From positions 27,126,501 through 27,190,500 of the forward strand of contig NC_092016.1 of the NCBI RefSeq assembly GCF_042242105.1: a stretch of 64,000 nucleotides of DNA. Reading direction: 5' to 3'. This document shows, one piece after another, positions 59,207-64,000 of the stretch; the first letter of the stretch is position 1, and each line of letters opens with the position of its first letter. The notes beneath the pieces were generated by a model. That model had not been told where the DNA came from, did not search any database, and saw only the letters and a list, made by a program, of their open reading frames with translations. Source of the DNA: Pempheris klunzingeri (lineage: Eukaryota; Chordata; Actinopteri; Acropomatiformes; Pempheridae). The position numbers and the translations under genes were made by a program.

Positions 59207-61044
59207 AGAGCATTGTTGTTTTTTGTGTCAACAGTGGCTAACTGATTGGTTGGCATGCTTCATTCAGATTAAATACATTCACATAACACAAGCGAACAGA
59301 CACAGACGCTCTCTCACATTGTTGAGTTTTTGCAAAATAAGGCTCTATTGTTTTAGCATCGTGGGAATCAACATGGCGGCTGGTCAGTTAATGTCCCACT
59401 CTGCTAGCAGAGTCATTTTCACTTGTTTTAAAGCTGATACACTCCATGCTACCAAAGACAATAGTAATGGAGGTCAGCAACAGCAAATACTAAATACTAA
59501 TCCACTGCCAGGGCGGGGTCTCCATAGGATGTATCAAATCTGACTCCAGTCCCCCGTGTGCTTTGTGATGTGATTATCAAAGCCATTTGAGGTGCACTTT
59601 TCAATATTTGAAAGTCATCAACTTGCTTGACAAAAACATCTTAACTCACAGTCCACTTGCTAACTTTCTCTGGAGTTTGCTCACTTGTCATGGGGAGAGC
59701 TCAGTTGTTGATTGATCTAATTATAGAAAGTTCCATATGGTGGGAGATACCGAGTGGACTAATTACTGGTTCATTTATCAAGAAGAAACCTTCATGTTAT
59801 TATTAGAGAAGACAGAGACAGTTTTTACAGGCAGCCCAATTAACGTTCACAACCAACAATGTAAAAAATGAGAGGCGTAGCAGAAGAAACAAAACACTGA
59901 TTAAATGTATCTGACACACTGAAAGAGAACAGCTCCTGGCGTTTTCATGAGATACATTAGAACTAATAAATAATTCAATAATTATAAGTGGGAAATGTTT
60001 ATATGATATGAGGTAGGTTTAACTGTGAGATTGACTGAGATGGAAGTGATGCCACTGATTGTATCATGTGCTTTCCAAAGCAGTGACTATACTGATTCTG
60101 AAGAAAAAACTGTTGGCAGTTGACCTCTCTCAGATTTTCAGCTTTTTCCTGAGGGATGACCAGAGGATTTAGTTTGTGGTCCAACTGGTGTAAATAAGTT
60201 CCATACCTGGTTTGCATGTCTTTCCATTTGATTGAAGCTGGACTCCAGTTGGGCAGGCGCAGCTGTAGAAGGGCTTGACCGGAGACAGTAGGCAGAGATG
60301 ACTGCAGCCGCCATTATCATCACTACAGGGAGTCTGGACTGCAGGGGCAAAAAAAGCAAGAATGGAGAATAGACAAGGAGAAGATATGATTGACCGTGTG
60401 GTAGAGGTGCTGCAGGACCATATTCAGTGAGCTTTTAAAATGCTCAATCCATTGCCAGGGCTGAGTCTCTGCTGTTATGTGTCTGATATTTATCAATCAT
60501 CACAGATGACATTACTCACTCCAGCTGGAATACATCAGTGTAATGGTTTGGTATACTGATGGTAAATGGTAAATGGTCTGTACTTGTATAAAGCCTTTGT
60601 AGTCATTTTGACCACCCAAAGCGCTTAAACACTACACATTCTCACATCATTTATGCAGGGGGAATCTAAGTTAGAGGAGGTTTTTTTCCCCCCACACACT
60701 CACACACTGAAGCTATGCTTCAGGAGCAAGTCAGGGTTCAGTGCCTTGCCCAAGACACCTCGACATGTGGACTGTAGGAGCCAGGGATTGAACTGCGAGC
60801 TTTTGATTTACATTACTGTCCTTTACATACGCAAAGATTTCACTTACTGTAAGGCTGTCGATAGGGCTCCAGGACTTGGATGTCCATAGGAGAGTAAATC
60901 CCACTCAGGATCTCTCTGGTTTTGTCCCCACTGTGTTTGTTACAGGCATGGATGGAGCGGGTCTGCCAGTCGGTCCAGTATAAGGTCTCCTCAGACAGAG
61001 TTAGTGCAAAAGGATGGGTCAGGGTGCCTTCCACCACGGTTTCA
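19531..61044 (-). CDS. lrp5: lrp5, LDL receptor-related protein 5 (Wnt co-receptor), partial gene, 24 coding exons
   Basis: LRP5 is a single-pass membrane co-receptor that works with Frizzled in canonical Wnt signalling. Its ectodomain binds Wnt, Dickkopf and sclerostin-type ligands, and its phosphorylated tail recruits Axin. Spliced together, the window encodes 1,411 residues plus stop: the end of propeller 1, EGF1, propeller 2, EGF2, propeller 3, EGF3, propeller 4, EGF4, three LDLR-A repeats, a transmembrane segment and a tail with five PPP(S/T)P motifs. It is LRP5 rather than LRP6 by residues such as [12 protein letters not shown] after the membrane, [24 protein letters not shown] and the last exon. 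All exons join in frame with GT-AG introns. Exons 1-3 are outside the window. Compared with human LRP5 as I recall it, the covered part is 25 residues longer, mainly from a tail insertion (18) and an exon 10 duplication (6). Exon numbers below are human; a, b and c mark human exons split here. Confidence 0.97.
20124..20380 (-). repeat. interspersed teleost repeat (ATCCATCCATTATCTATAC type)
   Basis: Lies in lrp5 intron 22. Contains the typical pieces CCATTATCTATACTG, GGCTGGAGCCAATCCCAGCT, GGGTACACCCTGGAC and CAGACAACCACTCACAC. A copy in the other orientation is at 21,431 and a shorter copy at 28,628. Confidence 0.75.
21431..21692 (+). repeat. interspersed teleost repeat, full-length-like copy
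   Basis: Runs from GGGCGGCATGGAGTTGTGG through CTGTCGCCTCACAGTGAGAG and GACATGCAGGTTATGTGGTG to AGTATAGATAATGGG. Opposite orientation to the copy at 20,124, about 1.1 kb away in the same intron. Confidence 0.75.
22227..22324 (-). CDS. lrp5: lrp5 exon 22 (PPPSP motif A)
   Basis: 98 nt, the human length, residues 1275-1306 plus two bases. Begins [20 protein letters not shown], which holds the first of the five PPPSPxS/T motifs phosphorylated by GSK3 and CK1 in this family. It ends SPSTTRSYR. Acceptor ctacttgtag, donor gtaaga. Skipping it would shift the frame of the last exon. Confidence 0.96.
22381..22410 (-). repeat. (CA)15 abutting the exon 21 donor
   Basis: Fifteen TG units on plus, CA on the transcribed strand, starting at the fourth base of an 89-nt intron. 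See findings. Confidence 0.97.
22414..22556 (-). CDS. lrp5: lrp5 exon 21 (cytoplasmic tail)
   Basis: 143 nt, residues 1227-1274. Encodes [33 protein letters not shown] and a run of seven serines ([10 protein letters not shown]) before FYPQ. This is the conserved serine-rich region ahead of the first PPPSP motif. Acceptor tgtgtgcag. The donor is gtccac, a weak match to consensus, and passes directly into a (CA)15 tract. Confidence 0.95.
22639..22878 (-). CDS. lrp5: lrp5 exon 20 (stalk, transmembrane helix, juxtamembrane)
   Basis: 240 nt, one codon more than I count for human, residues 1147-1226 plus one base. A short stalk ([16 protein letters not shown]) leads to the hydrophobic span [20 protein letters not shown], then the basic, cysteine-containing [11 protein letters not shown] that faces the cytoplasm. 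[19 protein letters not shown] follows. The acceptor is ...gtgtag before AGTATG; an AG two bases further on would shift the frame, so the first is chosen. Donor gtaaga. Confidence 0.95.
22990..23100 (-). CDS. lrp5: lrp5 exon 19 (LDLR-A repeat 3)
   Basis: 111 nt, the human length, residues 1110-1146 plus one base. Reads [20 protein letters not shown], then [16 protein letters not shown]. Six cysteines and the calcium-binding DGSDE are present. Acceptor tctcctccag, donor gtatga. Confidence 0.95.
23792..24028 (-). CDS. lrp5: lrp5 exon 18 (LDLR-A repeats 1 and 2)
   Basis: 237 nt, the human length, residues 1031-1109 plus one base. Repeat 1 holds [20 protein letters not shown] and DEENC. Repeat 2 holds [18 protein letters not shown] and [12 protein letters not shown]. 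Each has six cysteines and the acidic calcium-binding end (D..SDE). Acceptor tgtctctcag, donor gtaggt. Confidence 0.97.
24174..24368 (+). repeat. 195-bp copy of LINE sequence (paired with 26,124-26,318)
   Basis: Identical to 26,124-26,318 except for two bases near position 24,208. It lies alone in lrp5 intron 17, 1,950 bases from its partner, with similarity stopping sharply at both ends. Confidence 0.93.
24781..24906 (-). CDS. lrp5: lrp5 exon 17 (EGF-like domain 4)
   Basis: 126 nt, the human length, residues 989-1030 plus one base. Encodes [20 protein letters not shown] then [19 protein letters not shown] and HCG: six cysteines in EGF order. Acceptor cttgtctccag, donor gtgaac. Confidence 0.97.
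25130..27100 (+). mobile_element. degenerate non-LTR retrotransposon (endonuclease + reverse transcriptase) in intron 16
   Basis: Opposite in orientation to lrp5. Readable pieces in order: end of the endonuclease ([20 protein letters not shown], about 25,285), linker ([19 protein letters not shown], about 25,680), reverse transcriptase motif [13 protein letters not shown] (about 26,215), [13 protein letters not shown] (about 26,715), and the C-terminal [12 protein letters not shown] near 27,060. Many stops and frameshifts, so it is inactive. Clade not assigned. Confidence 0.8.
26124..26318 (+). repeat. 195-bp LINE segment, partner of 24,174-24,368
   Basis: This copy sits in its natural place within the LINE, as the reading continues on both sides, so it is the likely source of the copy in intron 17. 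Confidence 0.93.
27130..27339 (-). CDS. lrp5: lrp5 exon 16 (end of propeller 4)
   Basis: 210 nt, the human length, residues 919-988 plus one base. Contains [37 protein letters not shown] and [12 protein letters not shown]. Acceptor atcacccccag, donor gtatga. A degenerate LINE on the other strand reaches to within a few tens of bases of this donor. Confidence 0.96.
28628..28745 (-). repeat. interspersed teleost repeat, short copy
   Basis: In lrp5 intron 15. Shares CCATTATCTATAG, GGGTACACCCTGGACTGGTC and CAACCACTCACGCTCAC with the copy at 20,124, with an internal deletion. Confidence 0.65.
28780..28935 (+). repeat. truncated DNA-transposon-like repeat
   Basis: GCAGTGGATATAAAAAGTCT starts a stretch with GTTAAAATGCCAGGTTTTTG and CAGAACTTTTTCCACTTTTA, which I recognise as the end of a dispersed fish DNA element. 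The other end is not seen. Confidence 0.45.
29233..29423 (-). CDS. lrp5: lrp5 exon 15 (propeller 4)
   Basis: 191 nt, the human length, residues 855-918 plus one base. Contains [40 protein letters not shown] and [19 protein letters not shown]. Acceptor cacgttgcag, donor gtgagt. Confidence 0.96.
29618..29823 (-). CDS. lrp5: lrp5 exon 14 (propeller 4)
   Basis: 206 nt, one codon shorter than human (209), residues 787-854 plus two bases. The start is serine-rich and poorly conserved ([15 protein letters not shown]). Then follow [30 protein letters not shown] and [13 protein letters not shown]. Acceptor tgcctccag, donor gtgagc. Confidence 0.95.
30113..30309 (-). CDS. lrp5: lrp5 exon 13 (start of propeller 4)
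   Basis: 197 nt, one codon shorter than human (200), residues 721-786. Contains [38 protein letters not shown] and [18 protein letters not shown]. The missing codon falls at GEQSPD, where human has DDQHSPD. Acceptor gtctgcag, donor gtaaaa. Confidence 0.95.
30639..30816 (-). CDS. lrp5: lrp5 exon 12b (EGF-like domain 3)
   Basis: 178 nt, residues 662-720 plus one base. Begins [19 protein letters not shown] and carries EGF3: [29 protein letters not shown]. The acceptor is gtcctcag before GGCCAG, the donor gtaagt. 149+178 is 327 nt, the human 324 plus one codon. The intron between 12a and 12b is 134 nt. Confidence 0.95.
30951..31099 (-). CDS. lrp5: lrp5 exon 12a (end of propeller 3)
   Basis: 149 nt, residues 612-661. 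Encodes [37 protein letters not shown] and LNRTVVLQ. It ends in phase 0 at CTGCAG before gtattg. Human exon 12 has no intron here. There is one extra residue near the junction (RTVVLQG against RTLIQG). Confidence 0.94.
31898..32082 (-). CDS. lrp5: lrp5 exon 11 (propeller 3)
   Basis: 185 nt, the human length, residues 550-611 plus one base. Contains [31 protein letters not shown] and [13 protein letters not shown]. The Cys in DTCM is Asn in human. Acceptor ttgccacag, donor gtttgg, followed a few bases later by a short CA repeat. Confidence 0.96.
32924..33168 (-). CDS. lrp5: lrp5 exon 10 (propeller 3, with 6-residue duplication)
   Basis: 245 nt, which is the human 227 plus 18, residues 469-549 plus two bases. 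Contains [34 protein letters not shown] and then [19 protein letters not shown]. The LDNPRS unit is repeated in tandem at 32,965-32,982 and 32,947-32,964. The residue before KDL is Cys where human has Trp (VLVC against VLVW). Acceptor ctctctcag, donor gtaagg. The frame is kept. Confidence 0.96.
34017..34152 (-). CDS. lrp5: lrp5 exon 9b (propeller 3)
   Basis: 136 nt, residues 423-468. Encodes [19 protein letters not shown], then [10 protein letters not shown] and [11 protein letters not shown], the first blade of propeller 3. 154+136 gives 290 nt, the human exon 9 length. Acceptor tctcctcag before GGACAAC, donor gtgagc. It ends in phase 0. Confidence 0.95.
35136..35289 (-). CDS. lrp5: lrp5 exon 9a (EGF-like domain 2, start of propeller 3)
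   Basis: 154 nt, residues 372-422 plus two bases. EGF2 reads [15 protein letters not shown] and continues to SCACP and QTC, followed by [11 protein letters not shown]. It has seven cysteines: the one in FWC is extra, since the human segment is FFTPHATRC. Acceptor tgcgtccag, donor gtatgc in phase 2 after AACAG. Human exon 9 (290 nt) continues without a break here; in this gene a 983-nt intron follows. Confidence 0.95.
35416..35632 (-). CDS. lrp5: lrp5 exon 8 (end of propeller 2)
   Basis: 217 nt, the human length, residues 300-371 plus one base. Contains [20 protein letters not shown] then [14 protein letters not shown] and [14 protein letters not shown], the closing blade of propeller 2. Acceptor cccctcacag, donor gtaagg. 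A 126-nt intron separates it from exon 9a. Confidence 0.97.
37949..38025 (+). repeat. (CTAT)n microsatellite
   Basis: About 19 units, uninterrupted until a CATC at the end. Confidence 0.97.
40386..41396 (-). mobile_element. Tc1/mariner-like DNA transposon, internally deleted
   Basis: Terminal inverted repeats match: ACTGCTCAAAAAACTTAAGGG at 40,388 against the reverse complement of CCCTTGATTTTTTTGAGCAGT at 41,374-41,394, each next to a TA. The interior reads on the minus strand as pieces of a transposase (for example the region of 40,660-40,790 and 41,160-41,250), with frameshifts. The segment expected to encode the N-terminal DNA-binding part is deleted near 41,270. Non-autonomous remnant. 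Confidence 0.8.
41527..41572 (-). repeat. tRNA-related repeat, end fragment
   Basis: ATGGTAAATGGTCTGTATTTG and TATAGCACCTTTCTAGT match the reversed end of the family at 13,847 and 60,561. Confidence 0.6.
41994..43275 (+). mobile_element. L2/CR1-like LINE copy (reverse transcriptase to near the 3' end)
   Basis: Reads [40 protein letters not shown], then a frameshift near 42,240, [34 protein letters not shown] and the C-terminal [23 protein letters not shown] region. The catalytic YADD is readable but frames are broken, so it is inactive. It ends without the AATTG tail seen at 16,250. Confidence 0.88.
43522..43560 (+). repeat. (CA)n microsatellite
   Basis: About 18 CA units with one AA interruption. 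Confidence 0.93.
47312..47343 (+). repeat. (GA)n microsatellite
   Basis: GA tract; with a CA tract at 47,475-47,499 it helps create a spurious 233-residue open frame. Confidence 0.9.
49171..49212 (+). repeat. (AC)n microsatellite
   Basis: About 21 AC units. Confidence 0.95.
49339..49394 (+). repeat. (GA)n microsatellite
   Basis: About 28 GA units with one early interruption. Confidence 0.95.
50250..51340 (+). mobile_element. L2/CR1-like LINE copy, internally deleted
   Basis: Starts upstream of the reverse transcriptase (about 50,400), continues with [20 protein letters not shown] and [20 protein letters not shown], then [40 protein letters not shown] and [10 protein letters not shown]. It jumps at about 51,185 to the C-terminal region, missing some 280 bases present in the copy at 41,994. 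One frameshift separates the core at about 50,935. It ends at the left side of a Tc1-like element. Confidence 0.88.
51341..52770 (-). mobile_element. Tc1-like transposon with long inverted repeats, inactive
   Basis: Minus strand carries the C-terminal half of a Tc1 transposase ([31 protein letters not shown]) at 51,565-51,870 and the N-terminal helix-turn-helix half ([17 protein letters not shown]) at 52,109-52,315, separated by frameshifts. The inverted repeats are near-identical over about 140 bases: 51,341-51,490 and 52,587-52,735. The right arm continues about 30 bases further than the left. Confidence 0.88.
53956..54127 (-). CDS. lrp5: lrp5 exon 7 (propeller 2)
   Basis: 172 nt, the human length, residues 242-299. 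Contains [20 protein letters not shown] and [12 protein letters not shown], with [12 protein letters not shown] between them. Acceptor ctctctcag, donor gtatgt. The following intron is 18.3 kb, by far the longest in the window. Confidence 0.96.
54565..54681 (+). repeat. tRNA-related repeat, 3' part
   Basis: In intron 6c. GTGAATGGGTGAATGGGGAT, AAAGCGCTTTGAGTGG and CAGACCATTTACCATTTAC match the family at 13,847. Confidence 0.7.
54935..55023 (-). CDS. lrp5: lrp5 exon 6c (propeller 2)
   Basis: 89 nt, residues 213-241 plus two bases. Encodes [19 protein letters not shown] followed by [11 protein letters not shown], the stretch between two propeller blades. Acceptor atctttcag before GTTACC, donor gtaggt. 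With 6a and 6b it adds up to 397 nt, the exact human exon 6 length. Confidence 0.94.
55452..55670 (-). CDS. lrp5: lrp5 exon 6b (propeller 2)
   Basis: 219 nt, exactly 73 codons, residues 140-212. It contains [15 protein letters not shown] and [13 protein letters not shown], two YWTD blades of propeller 2. Both ends are phase 0: acceptor ttcatgcag before GTTGATGAC, donor gtacat after ATTGAG. It is the middle part of human exon 6. Confidence 0.95.
55737..55758 (-). repeat. (CA)n next to the exon 6a donor
   Basis: About ten or eleven CA units on the transcribed strand, starting at about base 6 of a 93-nt intron. Confidence 0.9.
55764..55852 (-). CDS. lrp5: lrp5 exon 6a (start of propeller 2)
   Basis: 89 nt, residues 110-139, containing [18 protein letters not shown] and ending in DIVLQ. 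It is the first of three pieces that replace the single 397-nt human exon 6. It ends in phase 0 at CTGCAG before a gtaaac donor that runs into a CA repeat. The acceptor is tccatag. The next intron is only 93 nt. Confidence 0.94.
57394..57570 (-). mobile_element. LINE 3'-end fragment
   Basis: CAATCAATCTTTATTTATAT, TATCTCAAGACTCTTTCCAA and GCAACAGTGGCAGGAAGAAC identify the 3' end of a common fish LINE, read on the minus strand. Confidence 0.75.
59037..59098 (+). repeat. (TC)n followed by (AC)n microsatellite
   Basis: About 15 TC units, then about 15 AC units. A second AC tract is at 59,175-59,204. Confidence 0.95.
59175..59204 (+). repeat. (AC)n microsatellite
   Basis: About 14 AC units. Confidence 0.95.
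60207..60338 (-). CDS. lrp5: lrp5 exon 5 (EGF-like domain 1)
   Basis: 132 nt, as in human. Encodes residues 66-109 with six cysteines in the EGF pattern ([12 protein letters not shown], then SCACP and a final TC). This EGF module packs under propeller 1. Acceptor ccctgcag, donor gtatgg. No single long open reading frame shows this exon; it is visible only after choosing the correct frame. Confidence 0.95.
60561..60811 (-). repeat. tRNA-related SINE-like repeat in intron 4
   Basis: Reversed copy of the family at 13,847, starting GGTAAATGGTCTGTACTTG and running through CCACCCAAAGCGCTT and TTGCCCAAGACACCTCGACA to the B-box-like region near 60,785. It fills half of the 509-nt intron. Confidence 0.75.
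60848..61044 (-). CDS. lrp5: lrp5 exon 4 (end of propeller 1)
   Basis: 197 nt, the same length as human exon 4. It starts with one base that completes a codon, encodes residues 1-65 of the visible part, and ends in phase 1. The segment carries [16 protein letters not shown], the last YWTD blade of the first beta-propeller, then the linker to EGF1. The acceptor is ...gtag before TGAAACC and the donor is gtaagt. Because the upstream reading phase matches human exon 3, the missing exons are expected to be conventional. A tRNA-related repeat ends about 37 bases downstream of the exon. Confidence 0.95.
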
Positions 61045-61746
61045 CTACAGGACAAAATCAAAGGTTTTTTAGAATGAAAAAGAATGAGCGTTTTCTATCA
61101 CACAATGCTCTGGTATGGATGTGGACTGAAAAATTATGAAATTTGTGATATTCAACACATTATGTATTTCAAAGTGATATTTAGTCAAGAAAAGATTTAA
61201 TGCTATACGGCTTTACATGAGCATACCATTCTGAAATACATGCAACTTGTTCCACTGATTAAAGTAACACTTCTATCAAGCGTCTCTCTTCTATTAAGTT
61301 ATATTCAGAACCATGAATACCATGTGACATTAATGATTTTAAACTGAACAGCACTTGGATTATTTCTCTAGTTCTAGTTCTCTCACCAGATTAAGAGCCT
61401 ATATTCGTCAAAAACACAAATGATCATGGGTGTGAGCAAACACTTTTTGAAAGTTTGAAGGCCAGACCAGTAGTCAGCTTTAACACCCAACATGGCTCTT
61501 TAGTTTGCTTTAAGAGAAGGCAGGAATATCGTGCCAAAACCAACGTTGCAACCTCAGCCCGGCCAGTTAACTCATCTTTGGCTTTGTATTGTCTGAACAC
61601 CCTGAAATGCTGTACTAATACCAAGTAACTTTTTTTGAAAAGTCCTTTTTTCATTGGACAACAAAGTTCTAAGATGTTAAAATTTGTCCAAAAAAAAACA
61701 GTTGGACAAAAACTTTGCCTGAACAAAAGTGGCGACATTTTGCTTT

Positions 61747-61795
61747 AAATCAATCAATCCATATTTATATAACGCCAATTCATAACAAACTTTAA
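61747..61795 (-). mobile_element. L2-like LINE 3'-tip fragment
   Basis: CAATCAATCCATATTTATAT and CGCCAATTCATAACA, the minus-strand tip of the family at 5,530. Confidence 0.55.
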
Positions 61796-61837
61796 GACAC
61801 TATGCCTGAGTGTGAGCTGCTGACACTGTTAACAGTA

Positions 61838-62008
61838 TTGGCCTCATCGACTGCTGGACTCTTTATTAGACTGTTAGTTCGCTTACACTTCTTGTTTATT
61901 TCAGTGAACTTTGTAAAGCACTGTGAGACAACTCTGTTGTGATATTGGGCTATACAAAATAAATTGAATTGAATTGAATTGAACTGAATTGAATTGAATT
62001 GAATTGAA
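61838..62008 (+). mobile_element. L2-like LINE 3' end with (AATTG)n tail
   Basis: GGCCTCATCGACTGCTGGAC, GTAAAGCACTGTGAGACAAC and GGGCTATACAAAATAAATTG, followed by about nine AATTG units (one AACTG). The same sequence ends the copy at 16,275. It faces the minus-strand tip at 61,747. Confidence 0.85.
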
Positions 62009-63285
62009 CATTGAGTGTACCCAGCCCTCCACCCACCTTGGCACAGGCCGGTTCACTGGAGGCAGACACAAAACACATAGACCTGAATAATGGATCTAGC
62101 AATGAAAACTGCATTGTTTCCATCAAAAATAGATCTTTAATCTTCAGCGGGGACGCTCCTGAAATGCACCACAATGCGCCTGGTGGGACTAGAGTGGGTG
62201 CAATCAGCTCTACTAAGGTTAGTACTGAGCTTGTTTCTTTTATGTGTACAAACCCAAATTATGATGGTACAACCAAGTGCCAAATCACAATAAATCCATC
62301 GATGCCACATTTCAGTACCTGAGAATGCATCTGGGTGAGAGAGTGAGCTGGAATATGAGTTAGAGAGAAAGAGAGTGAGACTACGTCACCACTGCAGCTT
62401 CTTAAATAAAAGGAATAAATAACACAATGTTCTCAACATGTTTCCAAACAACAATGTTGAAATTGTGAAGTTTGGACTTTTACAACCAAAATTACATTTT
62501 TCTTATTACACAGAGAGTAAAGTACCATAAAAAGGTACCACTGGGTACTGGTACAGCTGCCGGTTTAAATAATAAATAAAATGAATAGCACCTGAACCTC
62601 ATTGTTGCATTTGCACTGTTGCTGGCTTTTTGCTAGAAGAAGAGCATGAATGTCTGAAGCTCTATTATTGACTTCTTAGCTGCAATGTTCATTAAGCCCC
62701 CCAAATCAAAGGTGTTAGACGACTTGAACAACAAACAGAAGGTTTGAAGTTAAAAAGGGGTCAAGTGAAGTATGGCCTGATGGAGGCACTAGAGGAAAGG
62801 TTAGAAAACCATTAGGAATCCTCCTCTGGGGACAATGAAAGCCTAGACCACATTGCAAGGCAATGTGATCGATGGTTTTACCTCAACAGCCTAGGTTTAA
62901 GTTCTGTAACCACTTCATTATTAAAACAGTACATTTAGAAGCTTGTGCAGCCTTGGCAAAGGTATGCTCTCTTTCTACCCTTAGGGTCAAACAGAAACAA
63001 AAAGCATGAAGGCTACAGAGGTGTGTACGAGCAAGTGATTTGATCAGGAGAGAGCGGTTAAAACACACTTTAGATTCACTCACTGCATTAGGAAAACACT
63101 AACACACTTAGGCATAGGATCAAAGGCTTGCATTCAGAATATCAACAAACCAGAAACCAGCTTTCATCAATCATCATTTTTAGTCCTGTGTGTGTGCTGT
63201 AAAAGCAGAGGTGCCTGCCAGCCATGGTTAAGGGAAAAAAACGAAAGAGCAAATTTAACCAACTCCAGATTTCAAAGCTCTGCTC

Positions 63286-63286
<1 letters not shown>

Positions 63287-63319
<33 letters not shown>

Positions 63320-63333
63320 TGAGTGTGTGTGTG
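63287..63333 (+). repeat. (GT)n microsatellite
   Basis: About 23 GT units with two GA interruptions. Confidence 0.93.
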
Positions 63334-63482
63334 CAAATTTGTAAGCAAATGGGCAAATCGCTCAAGCGGTCAGGTACGTTCAGATTAAAGCATGCATATG
63401 TACATGTCTGCTCTGTTCTATGATTGTTAGTGCAACAGAATATCATATGTTGCTAACTGGAGCTAACACTGGAAGCACTGTG

Positions 63483-63665
63483 AGGATCACTTTTTTCGTG
63501 ATCCTTTCTCCAGTGCTTTCAACACGATCCAACCTTCCCTGCTCACGGTGAAGCTGGAGAGAGCGGGGGTCAGTGCCCAGCTGGCTGTATGGGTCACTGA
63601 CTACCTCACGGACAGCCCCCAGTATGTGAGACTGCAGAACAAACCCTATTTTGGCTGCCTGATGA
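63483..63665 (+). mobile_element. LINE reverse transcriptase fragment
   Basis: The plus strand reads FSSAFNTIQPSLLTVKLERA, then AVWVTDYLTDSPQYVRLQN. This is the segment around the first catalytic region of a non-LTR reverse transcriptase. The leading residue is DP rather than DF, and the flanks are not readable. Confidence 0.75.
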
Positions 63666-64000
63666 GTGCTGTGGTTACATAAAAATACTGTGTTGTGCAG
63701 CTTCAAGCATTAAGAAGGAGAGCTAGTATATACAATATCATACTTGCAGAGGTGCTGCCACCATAGGGACAGAGTGGCTGGCTGAGTTTACCATGATTTC
63801 CCAACAGCATCAAACATTTTGGTTTGGATCTCATCCAACCTCTACACCATATTGTAAATATTGTAACAACTATAAAAAATTAACTGCAGGTAACGTTATG
63901 TTACACTAGCAGGTTTAGTTTAGTTTCCAAGAGAACAGCTGCCGTTCAATTCATGTCTGACTCATGCAGACTAGTGAAATGGGCTAAAATCATGTATGAT

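Larger units (their letters stand above)
55853..60206 (-). other. lrp5 intron 5 (4.35 kb)
   Basis: Contains an L2-like LINE end at 57,394 and microsatellites near 59,040-59,204. No other gene recognised. Confidence 0.6.
61045..64000 (-). other. part of lrp5 intron 3
   Basis: No exon of propeller 1 is visible up to the window end, so exon 3 lies further upstream. Contains the LINE ends at 61,747 and 61,838, a GT tract at 63,287 and a LINE fragment at 63,483. Confidence 0.6.

Noticed and set aside
19531..61044. Assignment of the gene to lrp6
   Set aside because: Diagnostic segments (membrane-proximal [25 protein letters not shown]4 with [10 protein letters not shown], the last exon without the LRP6 YESC insertion) agree with LRP5 and not LRP6.

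Overview
The window is vertebrate genomic DNA, almost certainly from a teleost fish. The evidence is one large split gene with canonical GT-AG introns, a eukaryotic tRNA gene, fish-type LINE, Tc1 and SINE-like repeats, and very many CA, GA and GATA microsatellites. No bacterial, phage or CRISPR features are present.

The one protein-coding gene I can support is lrp5, the Wnt co-receptor LRP5, on the minus strand. It runs from about 61.0 kb down to the stop codon at 19,531. I rebuilt it exon by exon from conserved protein segments and splice sites. There are 24 coding exons totalling 4,237 nt, which is one leftover base, 1,411 codons and a stop. They correspond to human exons 4 to 23. Exons 1-3 (signal peptide and most of propeller 1) lie beyond position 64,000. 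Domain order is: end of propeller 1, EGF1, propeller 2, EGF2, propeller 3, EGF3, propeller 4, EGF4, three LDLR-A repeats, a transmembrane helix, and a cytoplasmic tail with all five PPP(S/T)P motifs. The gene looks intact: every junction keeps frame, every donor is GT and every acceptor AG. Human lengths and residues are quoted from memory of LRP5/LRP6.

Most noteworthy, three human exons are split here. Human exon 6 (397 nt) equals 89+219+89. Exon 9 (290 nt) equals 154+136. Exon 12 (324 nt) corresponds to 149+178. This gives four introns absent from the human gene. Exon 10 carries an in-frame 18-nt tandem duplication (LDNPRS twice) whose copies differ only at synonymous sites. Three cysteines stand where human LRP5 has none.

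Layout: 1-16.3 kb is intergenic, with decayed LINEs, microsatellites, a tRNA-Pro(TGG) gene at 12.0 kb and an L2-like LINE end at 15.4-16.3 kb. 16.3-19.5 kb is downstream of the stop and probably holds the 3' UTR. 19.5-35.6 kb holds exons 23 to 8, densely packed. 35.6-54.0 kb is one 18.3-kb intron rich in repeats, including two Tc1/mariner-like elements and two L2-like copies. 54.0-61.0 kb holds exons 7 to 4. 61.0-64.0 kb is part of intron 3.
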